Both the position numbers and the translations under genes were made by a program. Below, piece after piece: positions 44,080 through 55,857 of a DNA stretch of 64,000 nt. Numbering within the stretch: position 1 is the stretch's first letter; each line of letters opens with the position of its first letter. The notes under the pieces were generated by a model, which was not told where the DNA came from, searched no databases, and was given only the letters and a program-made list of their open reading frames with translations. This stretch comes from Engraulis encrasicolus (lineage: Eukaryota > Chordata > Actinopteri > Clupeiformes > Engraulidae), in contig NC_085871.1 of NCBI RefSeq assembly GCF_034702125.1, positions 31,756,734 to 31,820,733 on the forward strand, in the 5' to 3' direction.

Positions 44080-45700
44080 ACATTTAAAATCAGACCCAAT
44101 GACAAGTCAAGTCAATGCAACAGACATGAACCGACCATTACATTAAAATAACAGACTAAACAGTCTTTGGATGATTGAAGAGGCAGGAGAGATGAGGGGC
44201 CTCGATCCAGTAGCATTTATTTACTTCCCAATCTGAAACAACAGACAGGGCGGACACAATGAGGCACACTGCAAGCAGATTCTTTGGGGTCGAAGCAAAC
44301 GGCTTTCCCCTTGCCAATCTTCCAGAAGTGAGAGAACACTACAGCAGCTAGACAAGCTACTGTTTACAGTGTAATAGAGAAACCAAGGCACTTAGATCGT
44401 ATAGTTTACAAAGTTAAAACCAAAAGAAAACACAATGTTTATCACCGAAAATACCACAGGGATCTCTTTCATACATTAACACATACCTGAAACAACAGAC
44501 AGAGCGGACACAATGAGGCACACTGCAAGGGGTCGAAGCGAACGGCATTCCTGCGACACAATAGGCTCGTTAGCACCTGTTAACTTCATAACGATCGCGG
44601 ACATTAATGGCGCTAATGTACATACTTTGAGCGAAAATTACAACGAAAATATCAACACAAACGTAACAGAATATCTTCCCATCAAAGATCAATAAAATAA
44701 CAGAGAAATTAAAGTACAGAAACATCATTAAATAGTTTGTAACACGGAAGAAAAAAACACAGCTTACCCCTTGCCAATCTTCCCGAAGTGAGGAAGAGTT
44801 CCGGGTGCCACACCAATTAACGCCCCATCAGAAACAATAGGTAACGATAAACCCATCCCAAGTACCGTAGTATCTACATTATAGCCCATATATTTTGAGA
44901 AGTTCACTAAGAGAAAATATAAAGGTTTATTTTTAGCACTACTACATCAAGTCGGTTTTATTTACAATTTCTTTACATGCACTGGTCAAGAATTGAAATT
45001 ACGTTTAACACCAGGTTGAACAAATATGACACCTCCGACTTTCAGTGCTATTCTATACATCTTTGCTTCAAAGAAACACAACTGATAGCTCAGATGATGA
45101 AACAGACGTGCACAACGCAGCACAGGAAGAAACTACTGTATAGGCCTAAACACCTTTTGGCCCAGTGTTTAATTTGTTTAAGGGTAAATACAGCATAATT
45201 TCGTGATGCTAGTTAACTTATATTCTAGTCTGGCTAGCCCATAGTATCCTTCACCTCACCCTTGTCACGTTAACGTCTTACCTACGCTTTGTCTGCCCAT
45301 AACTTATTACTGTACATTATGACAAATACACACACAACATCTGAAACAAACTTACCAAGAGCAGCCTGTTATCTTGCCTTGAAGCTAAAAAGCATTAGCC
45401 AAAACCGCTAGTTGGTGGGCCGAAGTAAATGTTCGTCCTCCGACTGAAAGTCAACTCGTAAAGTAACCGTTATGTATATTCATGCATTTTATTCGAAATC
45501 TTACCGACAGTTGAGTGATCGCTGCAGCGAAATCCATCCAGTCGTTTTAATAAGTCCCGCGCGGCGCTTGTGTTGTCATTTGTTGTCATTCGGCAGCATG
45601 TCACTGACTTCAGAAACTTGAACAGCCAAAGGGGCGTTACTGTGAGGGCGGTCTAGTAAGGAGGAATGGGCGTAGCGGTATTAGCTGGACAAGACGCAGC
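44080..45700 (-). other. Region with duplicated segment and splice-donor-like sites
   Basis: GAAACAACAGACAG.GCGGACACAATGAGGCACACTGCAAG occurs at about 44233 and 44490; GGGGTCGAAGC.AACGGC and CCCCTTGCCAATCTTCC.GAAGTGAG also recur. At 44232-44335 these blocks lie adjacent, whereas at 44487-44800 they are spread out and end in donor-like GTATG/GTAAG on the minus strand. This is what a spliced copy beside its intron-containing source would look like. No protein was recognised. Confidence 0.35.
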
Positions 45701-46520
45701 TGGACCATATTGGTTCCCGCACCTAATCGCGAACCGGCAGTCGTGTTCACGCCACAGATTTTAGCGTTTGCGAACCGCAAAATACTAGGTTTTTCTCTGC
45801 GAACCGTGGCGACAGCTTGGCCGTCAGCAGATTCATCCGGGTAACACAGTCACGTGTGGGAAAAGTTCAGAGCCCAGTATGAACACGGGTGGTTCGCAGA
45901 TAAGCACTTTAGTGCCGAACGTAACTGGAACGGGCACCAGCTCCGGCTCCGTTCTGGTCAGCCTGAAAGCCCTATAAGAGTTAGGCCCTCAATTAGCATG
46001 CTGAAGGATACACGTGTGGGGGCACGTTTCGTCCATGAATGCTTTGCTGTGCGTATTTCATGTCAATTTTGACCACTTTTGATACTGCATGTACGGTGGT
46101 TGCCTTCGCTGCAATATCAAAATCACTTGAGGAAAGCGTTAGAAAAACTGAAAAGTTCCACACAATGCCAAAGTTTCCAGTCAAAACACGAATAGCGGTA
46201 ACTCTTCAAGAGCGTCTCATTGAGCTTGTCAGAAATGAAACATTTACTGTATACTTTCATATTTCCCTGATGCATTTTGATAAAGGAGCTTACAAATGAA
46301 CTTATTTAAGAAACTATTCCAAACTGTCCACAGATTTCAAAACTATCAGTAAACAAATGAGCTAACAGGGTGTCTAAAATGTGGTACGTGCATATGGAGT
46401 TCTATGCTTCATTCCTGTCCTGCCCAGGTCTGAAGCTGCACTGATGCGAATAGGTATACTTTATATTATTAGAATTAGAAGCAAAGACAGTCTAAGACAA
46501 CTACAATATACTGTGCTTTG
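45700..46520. other. Intergenic with GCGAACCG repeats
   Basis: GCGAACC-type motifs recur at about 45729, 45771 and 45799 in a CpG-rich stretch that looks transposon-derived. No gene recognised. Confidence 0.4.
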
Positions 46521-46527
46521 TCATTCA

Positions 46528-46640
46528 GAACCGTAAATTGCCAGCCAGAATGGCCAGTCAGAGACGGCCTAAATGAAGTAAAGAATCGTTGGGCCAGTGA
46601 CACTACGGATTCTACTAGCTTAAAATGATTTTAACCTGCA
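46528..46640. repeat. Dispersed repeat also present at 49634-49716
   Basis: Both segments share CCAGCCAGAATGGCCAG or CTGGCCAGAATGGCTAG, then AGTGACACT, TTCTACTAG and GATTTTAACCTGCAT in the same order. The copies are diverged and differ by a 40-bp gap. Confidence 0.65.
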
Positions 46641-46711
46641 TGTCATCATATACATGAAAGTGATGCCGGATTTGCAGGATGGAGGCTCAGTAGACATTAC
46701 TCTGAACTCAA

Positions 46712-46869
46712 CACACACACACACGCACACGCACACGCACACGCACACACACAATCACTGAAATGGCATGAAAGCATGGGCTCAGTATAAGCCACTCTGC
46801 CACCTGCCGTCTTGAGCGGCATAGAAGAGCCACCTGGCAGCTGGGACGTCATCTCCATTTGCTGTTTCA

Positions 46870-46943
<74 letters not shown>
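46712..46943. repeat. (CA)n microsatellites
   Basis: A short CACACG-type tract (46712-46752) and about 36 CA units (46870-46943). Confidence 0.96.
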
Positions 46944-46948
<5 letters not shown>

Positions 46949-46959
46949 ACAACACACAC

Positions 46960-47134
46960 TGCTTCAGACACACCACTCTGGGGAGGTTTGAGCTCCTGCA
47001 AAATACATTCATACTCTCATAGAAAAAAAGACACACACAGACACAGACACACACACACACACACTGCTTCAGACACACCACTCTGGGGAAGTTTCAGCTC
47101 CTGCAAAATACATTCATACTCTCATAGAAGGAAA

Positions 47135-47225
<91 letters not shown>
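46960..47225. repeat. 105-bp tandem duplication plus (CA)n tract
   Basis: GCTTCAGACACACCACTCTG...CATTCATACTCTCATAGAA occurs at 46961 and 47066 with two substitutions. Each copy ends in a CA tract, the second one about 45 units long (47136-47224). Unequal crossing-over or slippage at the CA runs would explain it. Confidence 0.9.
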
Positions 47226-47226
<1 letters not shown>

Positions 47227-47879
47227 CATTCCCTCTCAGAAGCACAATATGCACAATCTGCCCTCATTTTTATCCTCTCTTTACCTTTTTTCTTTACCTT
47301 TTTCTATATCCCTCTCTCAGACTGTCTGTCTGTCGAGGATATGCATATTGTGTCTTCAGCGGTAGTTCAGGAGATCTTACACTGAGTGCATGAAAGCAAA
47401 GTTCCCAGAGGACACAAAACATACATCCTTTAATAATATATATGCATCATGCAGGCCTCTCCTGTTTGGTCTTCCATCTCTGACTCCACTATCAAACTGG
47501 CACTTTTCAGGAAGATGAGTAGTCATAGCATAGTGGGCTGAAGCACTTTACCATTTAGGCCTGAGATATGCTTTCTGTTTGCCTTAAATTTCACATGCAA
47601 CTGCGTGCACATACTCGCTTCGGGACAAATGAAGTACTTTGCATGATGCTGAAGGTATCGTCTGGGGGGCAGATTTCCACTATTTTTGGACTCTACCGCG
47701 ACCTCGACGTGGAAGTTAGTAGGATCAGCCCTTGCGGATTTGTCAATATTGCATCCTACGCATGCATCTGTGTACATTGTGTCAGGTGTTCTCACAAGTA
47801 CAAAATTGACAGGAAACACACATGGCACCATGTTCATGCACGAAACATTTCCACCCACGCGTAGCCTGCAGTAAGCATA

Positions 47880-47990
47880 TCGGCCATAATCCTGCAACCT
47901 GGGTTCGATTTACGACCTGGGTTCATTTCCTAATTCTTCAACGCCTCTATCTCCCATTACTCCCCTGTCACTCATTCATACTGTTTTAGC
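47880..47990 (+). mobile_element. tRNA-derived SINE-like fragment
   Basis: ACCTGGGTTCGATTTACGACC resembles a tRNA B-box (GGTTCGANTCC) and is followed by a CTCTATCTCCCATTACTCCCCTGTCACTC tail of the kind seen in fish tRNA-SINEs. No A-box was identified upstream, so only the 3' half is supported. Confidence 0.45.
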
Positions 47991-48011
47991 TGAATAGTGT
48001 ACGGAAGCCAT

Positions 48012-48110
48012 GACATCTTGCCACTTTGAAATATCCAAAGGAATATTGTCAAATGATTGAATTTCACAAACACAGTGGACTGCTGAAAAAAGGCATATTG
48101 TCCTGCCAAA
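48012..48110 (-). repeat. Inverted partial copy of the 335-bp repeat
   Basis: The reverse complement (CCTTTTTTCAGCAGTCCACTG...TTTGACAATATTCCTTTGGA) matches 48920-49000 (CCTTTTTCAGCAGTCAACTG...CTGACAACAATCCTTAGGA). Together with the tandem repeats it brackets the TG and G-rich tracts. Confidence 0.75.
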
Positions 48111-48111
48111 C

Positions 48112-48318
48112 TGTGTGTGTGTGTGTGTGTGCGTGCGTGCGCGCGTGCGTGCGTTTGTATGTGTGTGTGTGTGTGTGTGTGCCTGAGTGTGCTTTTATCA
48201 AGTGTGTGTTGTATGTGTGTGTGTGGGTGCCTGAGTGTGCTTTTATCAAGTGTGTGTGGCCAGTGTGCTTCTTTACATACACTGACATAGACACAGTAGA
48301 CTGGGTGTGTGTGTGTGG
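48112..48318. repeat. TG-rich microsatellite with short duplicated unit
   Basis: TG/CGTG repeats (48112-48182), then GTGCCTGAGTGTGCTTTTAT plus CAAGTGTGTG twice (about 48178 and 48226). Confidence 0.85.
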
Positions 48319-48835
48319 GGGGGGGGGGGAATGATGTGGAGGAGCAGGGGGATGAATGAGGGGGTGAGCGGGGGTAGGGGGGCAGAGTCGGGGGTCGGGG
48401 GGAATGAGTCGAGGTTGAATTAGGGGGTGGGGGGGACAGAATAGTGTGTGGGGGGATGAGTGAGGTGGTGGGTGGGAATAGTGTGGGGGGTTCGGGGGGG
48501 GGGATAGTGTGTGTGTGTGTGGGGAGGGGGGGGTAAGTTGAGTCGGGGGGGGGGATTGACCTGCCAAACTTTTCACATTGGATGGGGGTGGGGGGTGGGC
48601 GAGTATTTTGTGGGGGTTTGGGGGGAGAATGAGTCAGGGGGGGTGAGTGTGGGGGGGCAGAATAGTGGGGGGTGAGTGAGGGGTGTGGGGGCAGAGTAGC
48701 ATGGGGGGATGAGTGAGGGGGTTGGGGCGCAGAATAGTGTTATGTGTGGGGGGAGATGAGTGAGGGGGTGGGGGAGGCAGAATAGTGTGTGGGGGAAAGA
48801 CACTGTAGAGCAGGGGAAAGATGAGCGGGGGATTC
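48318..48835 (+). repeat. G-rich minisatellite, G-quadruplex prone
   Basis: About 500 bp of degenerate units such as GGGGGATGAGTGAGGGGGTG and GGGGGCAGAATAGTGTG, with dozens of G runs of four or more, all on the plus strand. The proline-rich minus-strand frames across it are compositional. Confidence 0.9.
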
Positions 48836-48867
48836 ACACGCACGCACACTCACCCTTGCTTTATGCA

Positions 48868-49720
48868 AAAAAATGTAGGCCTGAAAAACTTTTGGTCAGT
48901 AATCTAATGTGAAAAGTTTGGCAGGTCAATAGCCTTTTTCAGCAGTCAACTGTGTATGTCAATCATTTTCTGACAACAATCCTTAGGATATTTCAAAGGG
49001 GCAAGATATATATTTCTATTGCCAACCTTTGTACTCACGTCTGTAGATAGGAGATAGGAAAGAATTTCACAGAAAATAGGTTATCTTCATTGATAATTAT
49101 GGTCTTACAGTATTGAGAAAAATGTATGAAAGTCTGCCATTCTGAAAAACAGAGAACATTTTGAATTTTGGAGCACATTTAAGATGGCAACCAGCTGGTG
49201 AATCTTTGTCAATAGGCCTTCTGGTCTGTAATCCACTGTGAAAACCCTGACAGGACAATAGGCATAATTTTCTCAGCCATAGACTCTCTATGTGCATTTC
49301 AATCATTATTTTCAGCACTTTCCTTCGGATATTGCAAGGTGGCCAACTTTATTTTCATTTGTTGTAGTTTAGTCAACCTTTGTAAACATGTATGTAAGGA
49401 AATAGGACAAAATAGTGCTGAAAGTAGTTAATCGTTCATGAATATCACCTCATAGTACAATGTAATAATGCATGAAAACAAGTCATTTTGGAAATTGGCG
49501 GCCATATTGAATTCTCAGCAAAAATTGACGTGGCCCCATGTTTTAATTTCTTCCAATAGGGCTTCTGGTCAGTAATCCACAGAGAAAAGTGTGGTAGGAC
49601 GAAAGGCCTAATTTTCCCAGCTGATGACCTGTCTATTAAGAACAGTAAACTTCTGGCCAGAATGGCTAGTGACACTTAGGTTTCTACTAGTCAAAGCTGA
49701 TTTTAACCTGCATTTGGCAG
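48868..49720. repeat. About 335-bp tandem repeat, two and a half copies
   Basis: GGTC(A/T)GTAATC.A..G.GAAAA recurs at about 48895, 49225 and 49568, each followed by (G/T)G(A/C/T)(C/T)AGGAC-like and TTTT(T/C)(C/T)CAG blocks in the same order. Unit lengths are roughly 330-342 bp. Other shared parts are CAATCATT, CC(T/A).(A/C)GGATATT and AACCTTTGTA. Divergence is substantial. Confidence 0.8.
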
Positions 49721-49739
49721 GCTTTTTTGGGTGTCAGTG

Positions 49740-50380
49740 TCAAGCCCTGGAGTGGTTGCTTGGCTCTGGTCGTGAACCAGTTTTGCCATCATTGCTCTGC
49801 ATGTTAGGTCTAGTGATGTGCAGTTTACTGCCAAACACAGGGGGGAGCCAATCCAAGGCCACTTGCAGTCTAAGTTGGTTGAGTGTATTTTTTTGCGTCA
49901 GGATTTTTTTGAGGTACACACACATTGACAAGTGAGGAGCCTCTGTCTAGAGACCATGCTCATATGCAGAGGCAGACCTGACATGCGTAGTGGCTTTGGG
50001 AGGATAGATTGGGCTTTAGGAAGATGTTGAGGTAGGCACAATGGTATGTAGCTAAAAATGAGACACAAATGCAAAAAGTTGATCAAGATGATGGAACACA
50101 TGACATGCAAATTGTTTCTGCCCATCATCTACGTACGTACATCTAGCTCTTGGGCCTTCACATCAGGGTGAGAGGTGTGCTGCCTAGGGCCAACAAATGT
50201 ATTTTAATTCAATAATAAAATAACGTCATGCCTGTCATGTCATAAAGGTCTGACTCCAGTGTCTACTCTGCCCCGTTAGGGAGATGCTGAGGTAGGCAAA
50301 AATGTTATGTAGCCAACCATGAGTCAGCACTGAATGATTTCCATCAAGAGAAGCGACCATGTGAGGAGCAGGTTGTTTCT
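49740..50380. other. Intergenic, no gene seen
   Basis: Contains a diverged direct repeat: GGAAGATGTTGAGGTAGGCAC.ATGGTATGTAGC (near 50019) resembles GGGAGATGCTGAGGTAGGCAA..TGTTATGTAGCC (near 50279) and GAAGATGTTGAGGTAGGCAA (near 51956). No coding signal. Confidence 0.5.
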
Positions 50381-50671
50381 GACCAATATGCAACCTTGCA
50401 TCCTCCACTTGTGCTTGTGGTCTCGTACCAGGAAGTAATATGGCTTGATGATATCACTGACAACAGCATTATATTTCAATATCTCGCAAAAGCTCAATGG
50501 TAAAGTCATTTTCTCATTAGCAAACTTGATGGGTAATGAAGAATAGTCCCTCAAAAATTGTTGTGGCTAGGCTGAAAGCTGGAAAACGTTATTGTTTTCT
50601 CCACGGAGGTGGGGCCAGAAGGCGGGGCGAGGCCACAAGCACAAGTGGAGGACGCAAGGTCGTATATTGGA
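50381..50671. mobile_element. Foldback MITE, about 45-bp inverted ends
   Basis: CCAATATGCAACCTTGCATC...CTTGTGCTTGTGGTCTCG (about 50383-50426) is inverted at about 50627-50670 (GAGGCCACAAGCACAAGTGG...GTATATTGG) with few mismatches. The interior is unrelated AT-rich sequence. No target duplication recognised. Confidence 0.75.
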
Positions 50672-50694
50672 ATGCACCCACTGTCTACAATATA

Positions 50695-51055
50695 TACAGA
50701 ACCTAGTAGCAAGACTCACTCACACCAGACCCTGGCATCACATCACACCTATCCTTCAGCAACTACACTGACGTCCTATCCAATCTCAGATCCTGTTCAA
50801 AATCCTCCTCCTCGTCCCAGCACAACCTTGCACCCACCTACCTCACAGGTCTCCTCACTCCATACATTCCCGCCCGCAGACTACGCTCTACTGACACACT
50901 CCTCCTTGCCACCCCCTCCACACACCTGTGCACCATGGGCGACAGGGCATTCAGTGTGGCTGGTCCCAAACTATGACGCACAATTCGTCAATGTACTTCA
51001 CTTTCCTCTTTTTAATCCAACCTTAAGACACACCTCTTCACTCTAGACTATTCAT
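50695..51055 (+). mobile_element. LINE 3' end, RT C-terminal fragment
   Basis: Conceptual translation gives RPWHHITPILQQLH, a stop where LINEs usually have W, then RPIQSQILFKILLLV, LAPTYLTGLLTPYIPARRLR and TMGDRAFSVAGPKLW after small frameshifts. This is the conserved tail of fish L2/Rex-like LINE RTs. A short AT-rich remainder (ACACCTCTTCACTCTAGAC) follows. Dead by truncation and frameshifts. Confidence 0.85.
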
Positions 51056-51098
51056 TACACAGATTACATGCATTTCCACCACATGCACTCACACTGGC

Positions 51099-51275
51099 CT
51101 GGGGTGGCATTCTTGAAAGCGTCTTTGCTAACGATGGTAGCAACGTCCTGCGTAAGATCGACTCAACTCTCTCTCCACAGCGACGCTCACCACTAAATCC
51201 AAGGGAATGGTGTTACATCTTAAGACGGTCTTAAGACTTTTAGCAACGACAAGAATCAAGAAACGGACCCCTGCT
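51099..51275. mobile_element. Small inverted-repeat element, possible Harbinger-like MITE
   Basis: CTGGGGTGGCATTCTTGAAA at the left and TCAAGAAACGGACCCCTG at the right are imperfect inverted ends. AGACGGTCTTAAGAC forms an internal palindrome. Length and end style fit small PIF/Harbinger MITEs, but no clear TWA duplication was found. Confidence 0.5.
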
Positions 51276-51300
51276 TTACAGTTTTTATTTATGTCATTAC

Positions 51301-51356
51301 GATTATGATGATGATGATGATGATGACGACGACGACGACGACGACAACGACAACGA
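51301..51356. repeat. (GAT)n-(GAC)n microsatellite
   Basis: TGATGATGATGATGATGATG changes to CGACGACGACGACGACGACG then ACAACGACAACGAC. A single transition (T to C) spreading through the array would produce this. Confidence 0.95.
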
Positions 51357-51607
51357 CTTTTTCTCTTTAAATATACATTTTTTGTCTTTATATATACCTT
51401 GTACAACTAAGCTTCTCTTTTTGTACCCATTTATCTATTTTAATATTACACATTTTTTTCTTTTCCTTTATCTTTTAATTATTTTCCTATTTTAGATGTG
51501 ATAGATACAGTATAAATTCAATTATTCTTTGTTATTAATCCTGCTGGTCTGACATGTTTTCCTCTAAAGTCACCTTGGGCATCTTGAAAGGTGCTTAAAA
51601 TAAAATG

Positions 51608-51642
51608 TACTATTATTATCAGTAGTATTATCATTATTATTA

Positions 51643-51698
<56 letters not shown>

Positions 51699-51733
51699 GT
51701 TGTTATTATTGTTATTATTATTATTAGCTGTAG

Positions 51734-51814
<81 letters not shown>

Positions 51815-51815
51815 G
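51608..51815. repeat. (TTA)n microsatellite
   Basis: About 68 TTA/ATT units with TTG interruptions and a short CTGTAGCA break near 51727. Confidence 0.97.
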
Positions 51816-52125
51816 TCTTGATGGGGCTTCACATCAGTGTGAGAAGAGTACAGATACATTGCTATGTAATGTATACCATTCAGTAATATACTTGTATGTG
51901 CCTCTACTCTGTTCTGTCCTCTCTAGGTCAATATACTGTACTTAGCAGCCCTTAAGAAGATGTTGAGGTAGGCAAAATGGCACTGCAAGGAGTGGTGCAA
52001 AGCCAAGCATGACTCATTGCATATCGTTTTGATTGAAATACGGCAGTGTTTTAATTTGCTCCTGTTTTAATTAGGCCTATAATGCAAGACTGTAATGAAG
52101 CAGCAGAAAAAAACACACACTCTGG

Positions 52126-52212
<87 letters not shown>
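52126..52212. repeat. (CA)n microsatellite
   Basis: About 43 CA units. Confidence 0.97.
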
Positions 52213-52215
<3 letters not shown>

Positions 52216-52371
52216 GCAAACACAAGCACACACAAAGTCCTTACCTGTGAGCCAGCCACATTCTCTACATGTGACCGTGTGTTACCCCGATGAAGCAGCT
52301 GATGTCCAGATTGTCATCACGGTTTGCAAGCAAACACAATTCTTTTTTGGACTGAAAGAGAGAAAGCTTAA

Positions 52372-52669
52372 CCCATTTTAGCCTAAAGTACCTGCAAAAA
52401 CGCCCGCTGAATGTCTAAGACATTTTTGGGAAAAAAGGTGCCCTCTGCCTATTAAAACCTTAAATACCTCAGCCTCCGAAGCACATAAAAACATGAAAAA
52501 AGTTGAATTGAAAATCTAGGAATCTCATCTTGCATCAGAATGTGATCATTCAGCTCGAACATACTGTACGGACATTTTTTTTTTAATCTCAAGAGCCTGA
52601 ATGCAGCGTATATGTCGCTCTAGGTGCTAAAGGTCAAACAGCGTATACGCAGCATCAGGCTAAAATGGG
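52372..52669. mobile_element. piggyBac-like MITE, 298 bp
   Basis: CCCATTTTAGCCT at the left is inverted as AGGCTAAAATGGG at the right, and TTAA flanks both ends (52368-52371 and 52670-52673). CCC-starting ends with a TTAA target are the hallmark of piggyBac-type elements. The right subterminal part holds GCGTATATGTCGC/GCGTATACGC. No transposase. Confidence 0.88.
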
Positions 52670-52974
52670 TTAAAAACATGCCTCAAATTAAGCTGAATGT
52701 GGCATACACTCAGTGGAGGAACCCACATGCCTAGAGGATGCAAAACGTGGCGAACACCATATAGCATACAGCTTATACACCCACATGAGTAGATTAAAAT
52801 CACGGTAGATACAGAAAAACTTACTCTCGGGGCAGGAATGCACTTGCCTTGGTGCAGTAAACTGAGGGAGAGAGGCAGACAGCTTACACCGCCTATGGGA
52901 AGACGGAGAAGAGCCCAGAGACACAAAACTATAAAACCCACATGTCCATGAATAATGGAACGCCATGCAGGGAA

Positions 52975-53095
<121 letters not shown>

Positions 53096-53099
53096 ATGC

Positions 53100-53690
53100 T
53101 GCACTGCACTTGCCCCTCTTCTCTTCCAGATTTGGGTCTGCTGCTGCTACCTACTCAGCAACTCTGCAACAGAAAAAGCAAGAGAAGTCTGAAATTGGAG
53201 AGGGCAGGATGTCAAAATACGCTATGTAGCAAAGGGATGACAACCACTACATATCCTGCTATGCATGTTTTATTATCGGGCATGTTTTATTGAAATGCTA
53301 CGGGTGCATTCCAAGAATATCCAGTTCATGTTTACCGCAGCAGGCAGCTGTGAACAACAAGGCAGATGCAGGCCATGACGAGAAGAGTGGTGAGGAAACA
53401 GAGGGTATTGCTGGACGAAGACATAAGAAAAGATATGTAAGTAGTTGATGGAAGTGCATAATGAATAAAGCATAACGGTCATTTATTGCAGTTGCAAACT
53501 GATGCTCTTTGATCAAAAATCATATAACCGATTGAAAAAAAATGAATAAACAAACAAACAAATAAACAAATACAAATCTGCAAGGTCACTGTGGTTATTT
53601 CATAGTGACGCACCTATCACAGATGATGTCACGAAGATCAACAATTACGATGAGTAGCAGCAAGAAAGATTTCTGGGCATTCTATACACA
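53100..53690. other. Intergenic, no gene seen
   Basis: Mixed DNA. A short ATGTTTTATT repeat lies near 53265-53290 and an AAACAAACAAATAAAC run near 53550-53572. No coding signal. Confidence 0.4.
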
Positions 53691-53691
53691 T

Positions 53692-53693
53692 TA

Positions 53694-53773
<80 letters not shown>
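53692..53773. repeat. (CA)n microsatellite
   Basis: About 40 CA units. Confidence 0.97.
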
Positions 53774-53774
<1 letters not shown>

Positions 53775-53954
53775 CGTGAAGCAAAACCAGAAATTTCCAG
53801 CGAGACAACACCTGTGACCCGGCACCTTCATGACAAACACAGCTGCACATCTGTAACTACACTGTGGAGGTTGATGCCTCTGTGTGTGTGCAAGAACATA
53901 CAGTTTATGTGGCCACGGTCTATGTGCCTGAACAAGAGTTTGCGGGTCTTTGTC

Positions 53955-54142
53955 TGTGTGCGTGCGTGCTTGCGCGAGTGCGTTTATGCGTGAATGCAAA
54001 TACAGGCACCAGTGTGCGTGTGCGTGTGCTTGTGAGCATGTGCGTGTGTGTGTGTGCGCGTGCGTGTGTGCGTGCACGCGTGTGCGTTTGTGTGTGTATG
54101 TGTGTGTACGTGTGTGTGTGTGTGTGCGTGTGCGTGTGCGGG
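53955..54142. repeat. Degenerate TGCG/TG repeat
   Basis: Interrupted GTGCGTGTGC-type repeats over about 190 bp, an aged TG microsatellite with many CpG-creating changes. Confidence 0.85.
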
Positions 54143-54316
54143 GACACTGGATGAAGTGGTCTGTGCAAAGCGACACATTTTGTTGAATATTTAGGCTGCG
54201 CTGGAGCGTGAAATTTATAGCGGCTTTTAGTGAATGAAGCTATTCTGCATACGGCACGCTAAGCAGGGAGCCGAGAGATATATTGCACCCAAGCCAACTG
54301 CACTGAAGGGCAGAGC

Positions 54317-54333
54317 AGAGAGAGAGAGAGAGG

Positions 54334-54399
<66 letters not shown>

Positions 54400-54530
54400 G
54401 AGAGAGGTAGCTAGTGATAGGAATAGAGTAAATAGGGAAAGTGGGAAAGGAAAAAAGAGATAGGCAAAGAGAAGGAAAAGGAGTAAGAGAGTAAGAAGAG
54501 CGAGAAAAAAAGAGAGAGTTAAAGTGCATG
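54317..54530. repeat. (GA)n microsatellite with purine-rich tail
   Basis: About 40 GA units (54317-54396), followed by GGAAAGAG-type purine-rich sequence. Confidence 0.95.
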
Positions 54531-54604
54531 GAAGTGAAAACGAAAAAAAGTGACTGGGTGGCTGAAAAGTAAATGATGGTAATTCCTTGGCTCCGTGCAT
54601 TCTT

Positions 54605-54782
<178 letters not shown>

Positions 54783-54976
54783 TATTAATAGCTCACTGCA
54801 TCAGGAAGCAGATTGTGTAGAATAATTATGGGCTATCGCTGCACCCGTTTTTTCTTTTTTTTCTCCTTTCATTTTTTCCCCTTTTTTTCTGCCTAACATT
54901 CTGCCTTTCTTTTCTAAATGCTTGCATTGAAAGACTGCCACAGCTGTTCAGCTGCTCAATGGAGTAATATATGTGC

Positions 54977-55346
<370 letters not shown>

Positions 55347-55458
55347 TAGGGTCCTCAGTCAGGTTAAGTGAACCATCTTTCACCAGAGCTGTAGAAAGAA
55401 TTCATATGTCCCCTATGACCTTAGCATATGGCAGCTGCAGTAAAGCTAATTCGCATCT

Positions 55459-55459
<1 letters not shown>

Positions 55460-55543
<84 letters not shown>
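55460..55543. repeat. (GA)n microsatellite
   Basis: About 41 GA units. Confidence 0.98.
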
Positions 55544-55550
<7 letters not shown>

Positions 55551-55857
55551 GTGTTTATCCACTCTCCTCTCCATAAAGTGATTGTTCAATTGATCAACTG
55601 TTCCACAACAAACAAAGGTTGTGTCAACATCTCAACATGTGCTGTAAAGAAAGTTCATGTGACTACAAATAAATGTTTTACCGCCGTCAAGAGGTTATGC
55701 AATTGGCCGATTTCTGTGTTGGCATGTCTGTCCGTCTGTCGCTCTGTTCGTTCGCAGCTATTTCGCGGGCTGCTACAAGGTGGACGAGGTGAATTGAGCA
55801 ATGACAAGACGTGCCTGCGAGTTGGATTGATGGACAGTGACCAATGACCACAGCATA

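Noticed and set aside
45400..45900. CpG-island promoter of a host gene
   Set aside because: CpG-richness is moderate and partly due to GCGAACCG repeats; no adjacent coding exon could be supported.
47880..47990. Functional tRNA gene
   Set aside because: Only a B-box-like stretch is present. No A-box, acceptor-stem pairing or terminator was seen, so a SINE fragment fits better.
48064..48576. Pro/His-rich frame of 170 codons on the minus strand
   Set aside because: It is the complement of the TG and G-rich repeat tracts; the openness is compositional.
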